Of a stretch of DNA of 64,000 bases, positions 36,534-45,912 are shown piece by piece. Source of the stretch: Methylobacterium sp. E-005. Lineage in GTDB: Bacteria; Pseudomonadota; Alphaproteobacteria; Rhizobiales; Beijerinckiaceae. The notes under the pieces were generated by a model. The model made no database searches. It was not told the origin of the DNA and saw nothing but the letters and a program-made list of their open reading frames with translations. The stretch lies in the NCBI RefSeq assembly GCF_022829725.1, contig NZ_JAKSYG010000030.1, positions 42,004 to 106,003 on the forward strand, in the 5' to 3' direction. Within the stretch, counting starts at the first letter, position 1, and each line of letters opens with the position of its first letter. The translations under genes were made by a program, and so were the position numbers.

Positions 36534-37699
36534 GACGCGGAGGCCTCGATCAGATCACGCAGGAACCGTTCGCCCTGGGCGAGCGCGTCCAGGGTGATGA
36601 ATTCGTCGGGCTGGTGCGCCTGCGCGATGTCGCCCGGCCCGCAGACCACGGTCGGCAGGCCCGCCGCCTGGAACCGGCCGGCCTCGGTGGCGTAGGGCAC
36701 CGCCACGGTGCGGTTGCGCCCGGCGAGCCGTAGGCACAGCCGCTCCGCGGCCGAGCCCGGATCGGGCGCGAGGCCCGGGATGTCGACCTCCTCCAGCGTC
36801 TCGATCCGCCCGAACTCGCCGTAGCGGTTGAGCCGCTCCCGGGTCACCCGCGCCACCTCCTCGGAGAACAGCCGCGGGATCTCGGCCGGGTCGAAATCGG
36901 GCAGGCCGCGGTATTCCCAGTGGAAACGGCATTCCTTCGCGATGATGTTCCGGGCGGTGCCGCCCTGGATGGTTCCGACATGGACCGTGGTGGCGGCCGG
37001 ATCGAACCGGCCGGTGGCATCGCCGCGCTCGATCATCAGATCGGCGATCCGGTTCAAGCCCGCCACCAACTCGCAGGCGGCCGCCACGGCGTTCGCCCCG
37101 AGGGCCGGCCGGGCCGAATGGGCCTCGCGGCCATGAACGGTGGTGAGGCAGGTCACGATGCTCTTGTGCGCGTCCGCCACCTCCATGCCGGTCGGCTCGC
37201 CGACGATCACGGCGCCCGGTCGCGGCAGGTCGGCGCCGAAGCGTGCGATCCCGTCCATCGAGCCGAGGCAAGTCGTCTCCTCGTCGTAGGAGAGCAGGAT
37301 GTGGATTGGCCGCTTCAGGTCAGCCGCCAGCATGTCGGGCACCAGGGCGAGCGCGAGGGCATCGAAGCCCTTCATGTCGACCGCGCCCCGTCCATAGGCC
37401 CGCCCATCGGCGACGCGCAGGGTGAACGGGTCGGTGCTCCAGGCCTGTCCCGCCACCGGCACCACGTCGGTGTGGCCGGAGAGTACCACGCCGCCCTCGG
37501 TCATCGGGCCGATCGTGGCGAGCACGGCGGCCTTGTCGCCGGCCGCGTTCGGCAGCCGCAGGTACGGGACGCCCCATCCGTCGAGATAGGCGCAGACCGA
37601 GTCGATCAGGGCGAGATTGGACTTGTCGCTCTCCGTGTCGAAGGACACGAGGCGGGCCAGCATGTCGAGCGGGCTCAGCCGCTCGCCGGTCGCAGGCAT
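36530..37699 (-). CDS. argE: Acetylornithine deacetylase
   Basis: A 389-residue M20A metallohydrolase that releases ornithine from N-acetylornithine. Motifs: [10 protein letters not shown], the bridging D in [18 protein letters not shown] in [14 protein letters not shown] in [17 protein letters not shown], and the C-terminal H in [22 protein letters not shown] precedes ATG 37699; a longer in-frame start at 37804 is a basic tail overlapping apaG. Operon with speG. Confidence 0.92.
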   Translation of the reverse strand: MPATGERLSPLDMLARLVSFDTESDKSNLALIDSVCAYLDGWGVPYLRLPNAAGDKAAVLATIGPMTEGGVVLSGHTDVVPVAGQAWSTDPFTLRVADGRAYGRGAVDMKGFDALALALVPDMLAADLKRPIHILLSYDEETTCLGSMDGIARFGADLPRPGAVIVGEPTGMEVADAHKSIVTCLTTVHGREAHSARPALGANAVAAACELVAGLNRIADLMIERGDATGRFDPAATTVHVGTIQGGTARNIIAKECRFHWEYRGLPDFDPAEIPRLFSEEVARVTRERLNRYGEFGRIETLEEVDIPGLAPDPGSAAERLCLRLAGRNRTVAVPYATEAGRFQAAGLPTVVCGPGDIAQAHQPDEFITLDALAQGERFLRDLIEASAS

Positions 37700-37733
37700 G
37701 GGTTCCTCCGGGGCGAGGCCCCAGGCCGGGACC

Positions 37734-38126
37734 TCAGTGCAGGCTGCGGCGGACGTGCGGGCTGTCGAGGGAGAAGGCGGGGATCTCCGCCTCGAAGCTC
37801 TCACCGGCCACCGTCGCCATGGTGTAGCTGCCGGCCATCAACCCGTCGGGCGTGTTGAGCGGGCAACCGCTGGTGTAGCAGAAGGACTCGCCGGGCTCCA
37901 GCACCGGCTGCTTGCCGACCACGCCGGTGCCGCGCACCTCCTGGCAGGCCCCGTGCCCGTCGATGATGCGCCAGTGGCGGGAGCGGAGCTGTACCTGCTC
38001 GCTGCCGTTATTCACGATCTCGACGGTATAAGCGAAGAAATAGCGGCTCTCGTTCGGCGAAGATTCCTCCTCGACGAAGCGAGACTGGACGGTCACACTA
38101 ATTCCCCGCGTTTCAGCCTTGTACAT
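37734..38126 (-). CDS. apaG: ApaG protein
   Basis: A 130-residue protein of the ApaG/Co2+-resistance family, an immunoglobulin-like beta sandwich: SRYFFAYTVEIVNNGSEQVQ, LRSRHWRIIDGHG, GVVGKQPVLEPGESFCYTSG, and DGLMAGSYTMATVAGESFEA. Biochemical role unsettled. It precedes argE on the same strand with a 34-base gap and may be cotranscribed. In Hyphomicrobiales apaG often sits near argF-hslO, as here. The gap to dcd (38127-38401) shows nothing. Confidence 0.93.
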   Translation of the reverse strand: MYKAETRGISVTVQSRFVEEESSPNESRYFFAYTVEIVNNGSEQVQLRSRHWRIIDGHGACQEVRGTGVVGKQPVLEPGESFCYTSGCPLNTPDGLMAGSYTMATVAGESFEAEIPAFSLDSPHVRRSLH

Positions 38127-38401
38127 CGCCCTATTTGGCCCTTCTGTCGGACGATACGATTCGCTGAAGCAGAACGAAACGCGCTTCCTGCGCGGTGGTA
38201 GTTGCCTATAGAATCCCCGTCAATTGCGGCGGACTACCTCGCGCGGTCCCAGGCGCAGCGCCATGCCGATTCGGGCACGGGTCGGGGAGGGGGCTTCCCA
38301 GGGGCAGCTGGCCGAACGGCTTAAGGCGGCGTTAGCCGGTCCCGGAGGAAAACGGAGCCGGACGCGGACCGGTCGGGGCGCGCGAGAGAGGTACGGGCGC
38401 G

Positions 38402-39526
38402 ATGACAGCGGGCGCAGCCACGGGGAGCGCCGGTTCCGACACCGGGAGCCGCAGCGGCATCCTGCCGGCCCAGGCCATCGCGGCTTTGGCGCAGGCGGGC
38501 AAGATCCACACGGAAAGCCCGTTCGCGGTCGACCAGATCCAGCCGGCCAGCATCGACCTGCGCCTCGGCGCCACCGCCTACCGGGTCCGCACGAGCTTCC
38601 TGCCGGGGGCGGGGCGCACGGTTCAGGCCTGCGTCGATCGGCTGGCGCTGCACAAGATCGACCTCCGCCCCGGCGCGGTCCTGGAGACGGGCTGCGTCTA
38701 TATCGCCGAGTTGCAGGAACGTCTGGCGCTGCCCGCCAACCTCGCCGCGGCGGCCAATCCGAAAAGCTCCACCGGACGCATCGATGTGTTCACCCGGGTG
38801 ATCACCGACCGGGGCGAGGCGTTCGACCAGGTCGAGCCCGGCTATGACGGGCCGCTCTACGCGGAGATCTCCCCCCGCACGTTTCCGGTGCTGGTCCGTA
38901 CGGGCTCGCGCCTGTCCCAGATCCGCTTCCGCCGCGGGGCGCCGCGGCTGAACGAGGCCGAACTCGGGCTGCTCCACGCGCGCTCGGCCCTGGTCGATGC
39001 GGGCAACCCGTCGTTTCAGGGGGGCGTGGCAGTCTCCGTCGACCTCGCCGGCTTCGACGGGCTGATCGGCTACCGGGCGAAGCGCCATACCGGCCTCGTG
39101 GATGTCGATGCCCCCGGGCGCCACAAGGCTTCGGAGTTCTGGGAGCCGCTGGCGGCCGACGGATCGGGCAGCCTGATCCTCGATCCCGGCCAGTTCTACA
39201 TCCTGGCCTCGAAGGAGGCCGTGCAGGTTCCGCCGGACCACGCCGCCGAGATGGTGCCGTTCGATCCCCTGGTCGGCGAATTCCGGGTTCATTACGCCGG
39301 CTTCTTCGATCCGGGCTTCGGCTATGCGGGAGCGGGCGGTGCAGGCGCCCGCGCCGTGCTGGAGGTGCGCTCGCGCGACGTACCGTTCCTGCTCGAGGAC
39401 GGCCAGATCGTCGGTCGCCTCGTCTACGAGCGCATGCTCGACGTGCCGGAGACACTCTACGGCGCGGGCGCCGGCTCGAACTATCAGGCGCAGGGGCTCA
39501 AGCTCTCGAAGCACTTCGTCCTGTAG
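38402..39526 (+). CDS. dcd: Bidomain 2'-deoxycytidine 5'-triphosphate deaminase
   Basis: A 374-residue protein made of two dUTPase/Dcd-like halves, the fused form typical of alphaproteobacteria (about twice the length of E. coli Dcd). The first half has IQPASIDLRLGATAYRVRTS and NPKSSTGRIDVFTRVITDRG; the second has GGVAVSVDLAGFDGLIGYRA and the C-terminal YERMLDVPETLYG. It makes dUTP for thymidylate synthesis. GAGAGGTACGG lies about eight bases before the ATG. An Lrp regulator follows 23 bases later. Confidence 0.92.
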   Translation: MTAGAATGSAGSDTGSRSGILPAQAIAALAQAGKIHTESPFAVDQIQPASIDLRLGATAYRVRTSFLPGAGRTVQACVDRLALHKIDLRPGAVLETGCVYIAELQERLALPANLAAAANPKSSTGRIDVFTRVITDRGEAFDQVEPGYDGPLYAEISPRTFPVLVRTGSRLSQIRFRRGAPRLNEAELGLLHARSALVDAGNPSFQGGVAVSVDLAGFDGLIGYRAKRHTGLVDVDAPGRHKASEFWEPLAADGSGSLILDPGQFYILASKEAVQVPPDHAAEMVPFDPLVGEFRVHYAGFFDPGFGYAGAGGAGARAVLEVRSRDVPFLLEDGQIVGRLVYERMLDVPETLYGAGAGSNYQAQGLKLSKHFVL

Positions 39527-39549
39527 CGCCCGAAGGAAGCATCGATCGC

Positions 39550-40011
39550 ATGGACGCGGTGGACCGGAAGATCCTCGACCTCCTCCAGCAGGACGCGACG
39601 CTGCCCGTGGCCGAACTCGCCGAGCGGGTCGGCGTCAGTGCGGCGCCGTGCTGGCGGCGCGTGAAGAAGCTCGAAGCCTCCGGGGTGATCCGGGGCCGGG
39701 TCGCCCTGGTGGACCGCCGCAAGGTCAACGTGCCGACGACGGTGTTCGTGGCCGTGAAGGCCCCGCGCCACGCCGCCGACTGGTCGGACGCATTCCGACG
39801 GCTCGTCGCCGACTTTCCGGAGATCGTCGAGGCGTGGCGCCTCACCGGCGAGATCGACTACCTGCTGCGCATCGTCGTGCCCGATATCGAGGCCTATGAT
39901 GCCGTGTATCAGCGGCTCATTGCCAAGCTCGAGTTCTCGAACCTGTCCTCCTCCATTGCCATGGAGGAGATGAAGTACACGACCGCCGTCCCGACCCTTT
40001 ACGTGGCCTGA
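39550..40011 (+). CDS. Lrp/AsnC-family transcriptional regulator
   Basis: A 153-residue regulator: an N-terminal winged helix (MDAVDRKILDLLQQDATLPV, AELAERVGVSAAPCWRRVKK, LEASGVIRG) and a C-terminal RAM ligand domain (VEAWRLTGEIDYLLRIVVPD). Its amino-acid effector is unknown. It is convergent with the thiol-dioxygenase-like gene 15 bases downstream, and close to arginine genes. Confidence 0.92.
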   Translation: MDAVDRKILDLLQQDATLPVAELAERVGVSAAPCWRRVKKLEASGVIRGRVALVDRRKVNVPTTVFVAVKAPRHAADWSDAFRRLVADFPEIVEAWRLTGEIDYLLRIVVPDIEAYDAVYQRLIAKLEFSNLSSSIAMEEMKYTTAVPTLYVA

Positions 40012-40026
40012 GCGTGAAGGGGCGGC

Positions 40027-40548
40027 TCAGCCCGCCGCGATCGCGTAGGTCCGGTGGATCGAGGACTCCTGCGCCCGGTGATCGTAGCCGTAGACGTGGA
40101 TCGAGACCGCCGCCTCCGACCCGTCATTGGCGATCCGGTGCAGGTTCGGACCCGACGGCATCATGCAGGCCACGAAGCCGGGCTGGCGCAGCACGTCCAG
40201 GGTCGCAACCGCGTGCGTCTCGCTGATCGGGCGATACCACGTCTCGCGCAAGGTGCCGCGCAGCAGCCCGAAACAGCACGAGCAGTGGTGATCGTGAACC
40301 GGCGTCACCGCACCGGGGGCCCACACCATGGCCCAGACGCTGATCGCCTCGGTGCCGAACAGCAGGTTCCGGCTCAGGCCCTCGCCCTGGCCGACGAGGC
40401 GCGCCGGGTCGAGCAGGTCCGGCCGGGACAGGATGCGCGACAGCGTCGCGCGCGCGGCGGCGAGGTAGGCCTCCGGGGCGCGGTGGGCCGAGAGGGCGAG
40501 ATCCGCCATCATCGCCTCGACCTCGGCGGATGCGACCGAATGGGCCAT
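40027..40548 (-). CDS. Cysteine dioxygenase family protein
   Basis: A 173-residue cupin of the thiol dioxygenase family, which oxidises cysteine or a related thiol to a sulfinate with one ferrous iron. Iron ligands are visible in VTPVHDHHCSCCFGLLRGTL (the H-x-H pair) and in PNLHRIAND. The Tyr of the catalytic region appears in VSIHVYGYDHRA. The family includes both cysteine and 3-mercaptopropionate dioxygenases; I cannot separate them here. AGGAG precedes the ATG. Confidence 0.85.
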   Translation of the reverse strand: MAHSVASAEVEAMMADLALSAHRAPEAYLAAARATLSRILSRPDLLDPARLVGQGEGLSRNLLFGTEAISVWAMVWAPGAVTPVHDHHCSCCFGLLRGTLRETWYRPISETHAVATLDVLRQPGFVACMMPSGPNLHRIANDGSEAAVSIHVYGYDHRAQESSIHRTYAIAAG

Positions 40549-40728
40549 CGCGGATCTCCTGCGCTACGATTTCCGAACACCCCGGTATCGTATCGCGCGC
40601 CGGCCTCGATGCGGTTGCGTTGTTCACTCTCATTGCGGACGAGGGCGCACGCGCATTGCGCGACCGACCCATTTCACGAAACGTGATTGCGACCCCATCG
40701 ATTGTGTTTGATGGATCATTCCCGGTTT

Positions 40729-40818
40729 CCAAAGGGCTCGCCCTTTGGTGGGTTGTCAGGGCAAAGCCCTGACAGAGTCCCGGGCTCTGCCCTGGGCCCG
40801 CGAGAGGGCTCGGCCCTC
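40729..40818. repeat. Three consecutive intergenic hairpins
   Basis: The 289-base gap between the divergent-end thiol dioxygenase and pgl has no gene. It holds CCAAAGGG/CCCTTTGG (40729-40748, loop CTCG), TGTCAGGGC/GCCCTGACA (40754-40774, loop AAA), and GAGGGC/GCCCTC (40804-40818). Style and spacing match the repeats after bamD and after phoB. The position just after the pgl stop suggests transcription termination of the sugar-phosphate cluster. Confidence 0.7.
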
Positions 40819-40837
40819 GAACCCCCGACTCGCAGCG

Positions 40838-41563
40838 TCAGCCCGCCGCCGCTGCGTCGAGCAACCACGTGATCTCACCCGCGCTTGTGACGCGGCCCGC
40901 CGGCAGATCCTCACCGGCGGCGAGGCGGGCCAGGGGCGCGCGCTTGCCCGCGCCGGTCACGAGGAACAGGACGTGCCGCGAGGAGGCGAGGGCCGGAAAT
41001 GTCAGCGTGATGCGCGGCACGAAGGGCGTCAGCCCCGCCTCGGGCACCGGCGCAACGAGCCGTTCCGTCTGCTCCACCGCCGGCTTGCCGGGGAAGAGCG
41101 AGGCGGTGTGCCCGTCTTCGCCGAGGCCGAGCAGCACGAGATCGAACAGGGGGCGGGCTGGATCGAGCTGGTCGGCCCCGTAGAAGTCCAGCAGCGTGCG
41201 TTCGTAGGCGCGGGCGCCGGTTTCCGCGCCGTCGTCCGAGGGGATGAAGTGCAGATGCGTCGGCGGGATCGGCGTGCCGTGGCCGAAGGCCTCGCGGACC
41301 ATGCGAACGTTGCTGCGTTCGTCGTCCCAGGGGACCACCCGGTCATCGCCGAAGAACCAGTGGACCCGCTCCCACGGCACCCGCGTCGCGTAGTCCGGCC
41401 CGGCGAGGAGGCCGTACAGAACCTTCGGCGTCGAACCGCCGGACAAGCAGATTGCGATCCGCTCCGCGTGGTTCTCGGCGCAGGCTACGATCAGCCGCTC
41501 GGCCGCCTCGCGGGCGACGGCCTGTGGATCCGTCAGGATATGGGTACCGGCGGGAAGGCTCAT
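40838..41563 (-). CDS. pgl: 6-phosphogluconolactonase
   Basis: A 241-residue DevB-type lactonase of the oxidative pentose-phosphate or Entner-Doudoroff route. Motifs: ICLSGGSTPKVLYGLLAG, VHWFFGDDRVVPWDDERSNV, and FDLVLLGLGEDGHTASLFPG with the catalytic H. The last gene of the cluster, starting nine bases after the gnd stop. zwf is not in the window. Confidence 0.94.
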   Translation of the reverse strand: MSLPAGTHILTDPQAVAREAAERLIVACAENHAERIAICLSGGSTPKVLYGLLAGPDYATRVPWERVHWFFGDDRVVPWDDERSNVRMVREAFGHGTPIPPTHLHFIPSDDGAETGARAYERTLLDFYGADQLDPARPLFDLVLLGLGEDGHTASLFPGKPAVEQTERLVAPVPEAGLTPFVPRITLTFPALASSRHVLFLVTGAGKRAPLARLAAGEDLPAGRVTSAGEITWLLDAAAAG

Positions 41564-41572
41564 GACGCGACC

Positions 41573-42550
41573 CTACTTCTTCAGCTCCTGATGGCCGCCG
41601 AACCCCTTGCGCATGGCCGAGAGCAGCTTGTCGGCGTAGCTCTCGTGCTCGCGGGAGCGGAAACGGCGATAGAGGGCGGCGGAAAGCACTGTCGCCGGCA
41701 CGCCCTCCTCGATGGCGGCGTTGATGGTCCAGCGGCCCTCACCGGAATCATCGACGTGACCGGAGAAATCGGAGAGCTGCTCGTCGCCGGCCAGGGCCTG
41801 AGCCGTGAGGTCGAGGAGCCAGGAGGACACGACGCTGCCGCGCCGCCAGACCTCGGCAATGTCGCCCAGGTCGAGGTCGAAGCGGCGCTCCTCCGGCAGG
41901 CCCTCGGAATTGGCGTGGCGGAGGATGTCGAACCCCTCCGCGTAGGCCTGCATCAGGCCGTACTCAATGCCGTTATGGACCATCTTCACGAAGTGTCCGG
42001 CGCCGGTCGGCCCGGCATGGATGTAGCCCAGCTCGGCGCGGGCATCGCGGCCCTCGCGATTGGGCGTCCGCGGGATGTCGCCGATGCCGGGGGCGAGCGT
42101 CTTGAAGATCGGGTCGAGCCGGTCGACGGTTTCTGTGTCGCCGCCGATCATCATGCAGTAGCCGCGCTCCAGGCCCCAGACGCCGCCCGACGTGCCGACA
42201 TCGACGTAGTGCAGGCCCTTCTCCTTCAGCACGCCGCCGCGGCGGACATCGTCGCCGTAGAAGGAGTTGCCGCCGTCGATGATGCAGTCGCCGGCCTGCA
42301 TCACACCCGCGAGGCTCTGGACCGCCTGCTCGGTGATGGGGCCCGCCGGCAGCATCACCCAGGCCGCGCGTGGCGCTTCGAGCTTGGCGACCAGATCCTC
42401 CAGGCTAGACGCGCCGGTGGCGCCGGCCTCGACCAGCGCCGCCACGGCGTCCGGGTTCTGGTCGAACACCACGGCTGTGTGCCCATCGCGCAAGAGGCGC
42501 CGGACGATGTTGCCGCCCATCCGGCCGAGGCCGATCATGCCGAGTTGCAT
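41573..42550 (-). CDS. gnd: 6-phosphogluconate dehydrogenase, short form
   Basis: A 325-residue decarboxylating dehydrogenase giving ribulose-5-phosphate and reduced cofactor. N-terminal Rossmann motif [16 protein letters not shown]; then the binding motifs [20 protein letters not shown] and [20 protein letters not shown] (catalytic K and HN). It is well short of the 470-residue E. coli Gnd and belongs to the GndA/YqeC-like class, often NAD-linked. ATG 42550 follows GAAGGAAGAG; the earlier in-frame start is weaker. The 281-base gap upstream has only the tal-pgi terminator. Confidence 0.93.
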   Translation of the reverse strand: MQLGMIGLGRMGGNIVRRLLRDGHTAVVFDQNPDAVAALVEAGATGASSLEDLVAKLEAPRAAWVMLPAGPITEQAVQSLAGVMQAGDCIIDGGNSFYGDDVRRGGVLKEKGLHYVDVGTSGGVWGLERGYCMMIGGDTETVDRLDPIFKTLAPGIGDIPRTPNREGRDARAELGYIHAGPTGAGHFVKMVHNGIEYGLMQAYAEGFDILRHANSEGLPEERRFDLDLGDIAEVWRRGSVVSSWLLDLTAQALAGDEQLSDFSGHVDDSGEGRWTINAAIEEGVPATVLSAALYRRFRSREHESYADKLLSAMRKGFGGHQELKK

Positions 42551-42792
42551 TGCTGCTCTTCCTTCGATCGACCCCACCGGGTGAGGTTCAGAGGCTTACG
42601 GCGTCACTGACGTTCCCAGTCCATCGCGACCTTGCCCCGGACGCCTGGAACGCACGTGGAAGGTGATCCGGGACGCAAGAGAACACGTCCCGCGAAGCGG
42701 CTCAAAAGCGGAGACGTATTCCGATACGGACGCTGCGCGTCTCCTTGGGCTCGATCCCGGGTCGCATTCCGCTACCGCTCCATGCGCCCGGG

Positions 42793-42822
42793 AAAGGGCC
42801 GGTGATCCTTGATCGCCGGCCC
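42793..42822 (-). terminator. Terminator of the tal-pgi gene
   Basis: On the minus strand a stem formed by 42816-42822 and 42796-42802 (GGGCCGG with CCGGCCC), extended inward by GATC/GATC around CTT with one mismatch, is followed by UUU. It lies ten bases after the tal-pgi stop. It implies that gnd-pgl also has its own promoter in the gap 42551-42790. Confidence 0.6.
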
Positions 42823-42831
42823 CGCATCGTG

Positions 42832-45678
42832 TCACGCCACCGCGGCCTCGAGCGCCGCCGCGATCCGCTTCAGTCCAGCCTCAAGGTCGCCCTTGATGTG
42901 GACCCGCAGCGCCCGCCGGCCGCGCTCGGCCAAGACCGCAAAATCGCCTCGGGCCTGCGCGGCCACCACGGTGCTGAAACCGAGCTTCCGGCCGGGGATC
43001 GGCAAATCCTCCGACGGGTCCGCGGTGATTTGCAGGAAGACGCCGGTATCCGGACCGCCCTTGTAGGCCTGGCCGGTGGAGTGCAGGAAGCGCGGCCCGA
43101 ATTCCAGGCAGGTCGCGACCTTGCGGGCATCGCGCACCGCGATCCGGGCCTCCTGCAGGAGGCCGGCCGTCCGGGCGTCGCGCGGCACGTAGGCGAGGAG
43201 GGCGAGATAATCCCCGTCCTTCACCCGGGCGACCTGCGCCTTCAGCGCGGCATCCAGCCCCTCCGCCGCCTGTTTAAGCCCCTCGGCGTTCTTCGGATCG
43301 GCGTAGAGGGCGATTGTGTCGTCCGAGAAAAGCGGCGTCTCGGAGGGGAGGGCGCCGCTGGCCTCGGCCTCCGCGAACAGCTTCTTGGTCTCGACCTTGC
43401 TGGCCTCGACGTCGGGCTGATCGAACGGGTTGATGCCGAGCACCGCGCCCGCCACCGCGGTCGCCATCTCCAGGCGGTAGAATTCCTGCGGCAATTGCTC
43501 GACGGAATCGAGGGTGATGCGGGCGATCGGGTGCCCGTCGCGCTCCAAAGCGCGCAGGGCCTCGTCCTGCTCGATGGCGGCGCCACCGTCGAGGCGCAGG
43601 TAGAGGAAGAACCGGTCGTGGCCGTAGACCGCCGGGACACCGACGGGCTCCCCGTCCACCGGCACGAGGCCCTTGCCCTGCTTGCCGGTCGATTCCGCGA
43701 TCAGTTGCTCGGCCCAGGCGCCGAAGCTCTCGATCGCAGGAGAAGCGATGACCGTCACCTTGTCACGCCCGGTGAGCGCCGCCGCACCCATAGCGGTCCC
43801 GAGCAGCACAGCCGGGTTCACCGCCGGCGGCACGACCGGTCCGCAGGAGCGGACCATGATGCGCGCCCGCTCCAAGAGATCCTTCACGTCGAGGCCCATG
43901 GCGGCCGCCGGCACGAGGCCGAAGGCCGAGAGCACCGAGTAGCGCCCGCCGATCTGCTTCACCCCGTAGAAGATTTTTTTGAAGTTATCGGCCTTGGCGG
44001 CGCGTTCCATGTCGGAGCCGGGGTCGGTGACCGCCACGAAATGCTCGCCGGCCTTCTCGCCCAGCACGTCCTTGGCGCGGCCGAGGAAGTAGTCGCGGAA
44101 GACGTTGGGTTCCAGGGTCGAGCCGGACTTGGACGCGACGATGAACAGCGTCTTAGCCAGATCGATGCTTGCCTCCAGGGCGCGCACCTGATCGGGGTGA
44201 GTCGAGTCGAGGATCTGCAGCTTCGGGAAACCCTCGCGCTGACCGTAGGTCAGGCTCAGCACCTCCGGGCCGAGGCTCGACCCACCCATGCCAAGCACCA
44301 CCGCGTCGGTGAAGCCTTCCGCCTTCACCCAATCCGCGAAGGCGGCGTAGTCGGCGGTCTTCTCAAGCTCTTCCTCGACGATGTGCAGCCAGCCGAGCCA
44401 ATTCGCCTCGTCGTGGCCCGACCACACGGACGCATCGCCCGCCCAGAGCCGGCGGATCGCGCCGCTCGCGCGCCAGGACTCGACGGTCTTCTTCGCCTCG
44501 TTCGCCAGCGTCTCGTCGAGCGCGAGGCTCTGGCCGTCGAGGCGATGACCGAGCAGCGCCGCGCGCTTGCCCGCCACCGCGCCGAGCAGGTTGTCGGCCG
44601 CGTCGATGAAGAGCTGCACGCCCTCGCGCACCAGCTCCTCGGCAATCTGTTCGATGTCGATGCCGGTTCGGGCGAGGCGGGCCATCACGGCCTCGGCGCC
44701 CGGCACGTCCTCCTCGATCGTCGCGCGCACGACACCGTGGTCGCGGAACGCGTCCATGGTGGCGGGCGGCATCGTGTTGACGGTGTTCGGGCCGATCAGC
44801 TCCTCGACGTAGAGCACGTCGGAATAGGCCTTGTTCTTCACGCCCGTGGAGGCCCAGAGCAGCCGCTGCGCCTTGGCGCCCTTCTCGGCGAGCGCCGTCC
44901 ACTTCGATTCAGCGAAGATCGTCTTGTAGCGCTGGTAGGCGAGCTTGGCGTTGGCGATCGCCACCTTGCCCTTGAGCTGCTCCAGGGCGATCTTCTCGTC
45001 AGGGTCGTTGGCCTGCGCGATCTTCTCGTCCAGAAGCTTGTCGACCAGCACGTCGATGCGGCTGATGAAGAAGCTCGCCACGCTGGCGATCCGTGAGACG
45101 TCGTGGCCGGCCTTCGCCCGCGCGTCGAGCCCGTCGATGAACGCGCGGGCCACCGCCTCGTAGGCCTCCTGCGAGAACAGCAGGGTGACGTTGATCGAGA
45201 TGCCCTCGCTGGTGAGCTGGCGGATCGCCGGTATGCCCTCCGGAGTCGCCGGCACCTTCACCATCAGGTTGTCGCGGGAGACCGCCTTGTGCAGGCGCCG
45301 GGCCTCGGCCAGCGTTTCCTCAGTGTCGAGGGCGAGGTAGGGCGAGACCTCCAGGCTCACGTAGCCATCAGCGCCGTCGCTCGCCTCGTAGACCGGGCGC
45401 AGCACATCGGCGGCCGCCTGGATGTCGGCGATGGCGAGGCCCTCGTAGAGGTCGATGACGCGGCTGTCACCGGTCTCCTGCACCGCCTTGATGCTCGCAT
45501 CGTACTCGTCCGAGTGGCCGATCGCCTTCTCGAAGATCGAGGGGTTGGAGGTGACACCGCGCAGGCCGTCCCGCTCCACGAGTTGCTTCAGCTCACCCTT
45601 CTCGATGAAGCCCCGGGCCACGAAGTCGAGCCAGACCGCCTGATCCTGTTCGTCGTGCAGGGCCTTGAGCGCGTTCAT
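42832..45678 (-). CDS. Bifunctional transaldolase/glucose-6-phosphate isomerase
   Basis: A 948-residue fusion. Residues 1 to about 365 are transaldolase: TSNPSIFEKAI (43-53), the Schiff-base K141 in NLMVKVPATPEG, and YRYKT-type helices. From about 395 onward it is phosphoglucose isomerase: VVLGMGGSSLGPEVLSL, LFIVASKSGSTLEPNVFRDY, IGGRYSVLSAFGLVPAA, and PQEFYRLEMATAVAG. Both active sites look intact. The fusion couples sedoheptulose/erythrose rearrangement to fructose/glucose-6-phosphate interconversion. It is known in Methylobacterium and several other bacteria. It lies between tkt and gnd, all on the minus strand. Confidence 0.95.
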   Translation of the reverse strand: MNALKALHDEQDQAVWLDFVARGFIEKGELKQLVERDGLRGVTSNPSIFEKAIGHSDEYDASIKAVQETGDSRVIDLYEGLAIADIQAAADVLRPVYEASDGADGYVSLEVSPYLALDTEETLAEARRLHKAVSRDNLMVKVPATPEGIPAIRQLTSEGISINVTLLFSQEAYEAVARAFIDGLDARAKAGHDVSRIASVASFFISRIDVLVDKLLDEKIAQANDPDEKIALEQLKGKVAIANAKLAYQRYKTIFAESKWTALAEKGAKAQRLLWASTGVKNKAYSDVLYVEELIGPNTVNTMPPATMDAFRDHGVVRATIEEDVPGAEAVMARLARTGIDIEQIAEELVREGVQLFIDAADNLLGAVAGKRAALLGHRLDGQSLALDETLANEAKKTVESWRASGAIRRLWAGDASVWSGHDEANWLGWLHIVEEELEKTADYAAFADWVKAEGFTDAVVLGMGGSSLGPEVLSLTYGQREGFPKLQILDSTHPDQVRALEASIDLAKTLFIVASKSGSTLEPNVFRDYFLGRAKDVLGEKAGEHFVAVTDPGSDMERAAKADNFKKIFYGVKQIGGRYSVLSAFGLVPAAAMGLDVKDLLERARIMVRSCGPVVPPAVNPAVLLGTAMGAAALTGRDKVTVIASPAIESFGAWAEQLIAESTGKQGKGLVPVDGEPVGVPAVYGHDRFFLYLRLDGGAAIEQDEALRALERDGHPIARITLDSVEQLPQEFYRLEMATAVAGAVLGINPFDQPDVEASKVETKKLFAEAEASGALPSETPLFSDDTIALYADPKNAEGLKQAAEGLDAALKAQVARVKDGDYLALLAYVPRDARTAGLLQEARIAVRDARKVATCLEFGPRFLHSTGQAYKGGPDTGVFLQITADPSEDLPIPGRKLGFSTVVAAQARGDFAVLAERGRRALRVHIKGDLEAGLKRIAAALEAAVA

Positions 45679-45720
45679 GTCGGTTCCTCGTTTGGCGTGC
45701 CGCTCTTTGCCGGGCGCCCT

Positions 45721-45897
45721 CCCTCACCCCTTTGCGGGGGAGGGTGGCCCTCGCGTCGGCGAGGGTCGGGAGAGGGGAACCCGGCTTCAGGAGGGGGCGG
45801 TGCAAGACGTGAGGGCCAACGCCTCGTCCTGCACCGTTGCTCCCCGCTCCCGACCCCCTTCAGGGGCCCCATCCCCCGCAGAGGGGGGGAGGGGGCC
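45721..45897. repeat. Intergenic inverted repeats between tal-pgi and tkt
   Basis: The 234-base gap contains C-rich/G-rich inverted repeats: a CCCTCACCCC...GGGGGAGGG block, CCCTCGC pairing with GCGAGGG inside it, and at the other end ATCCCCCGCAGAGGGGGGAG. These resemble the blocks at 1.8 kb and at the window end. No gene. Confidence 0.65.
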
Positions 45898-45912
45898 GTC
45901 GCGTATCAGCCT

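Noticed and set aside
42745..45096. Long open frame antisense to the tal-pgi gene (and similar ones at 45.1-47.0, 48.0-50.4 and 61.2-63.8 kb)
   Set aside because: All shadow well-supported enzymes on the minus strand and show the His/Arg/Gly-rich composition of a mirrored frame.
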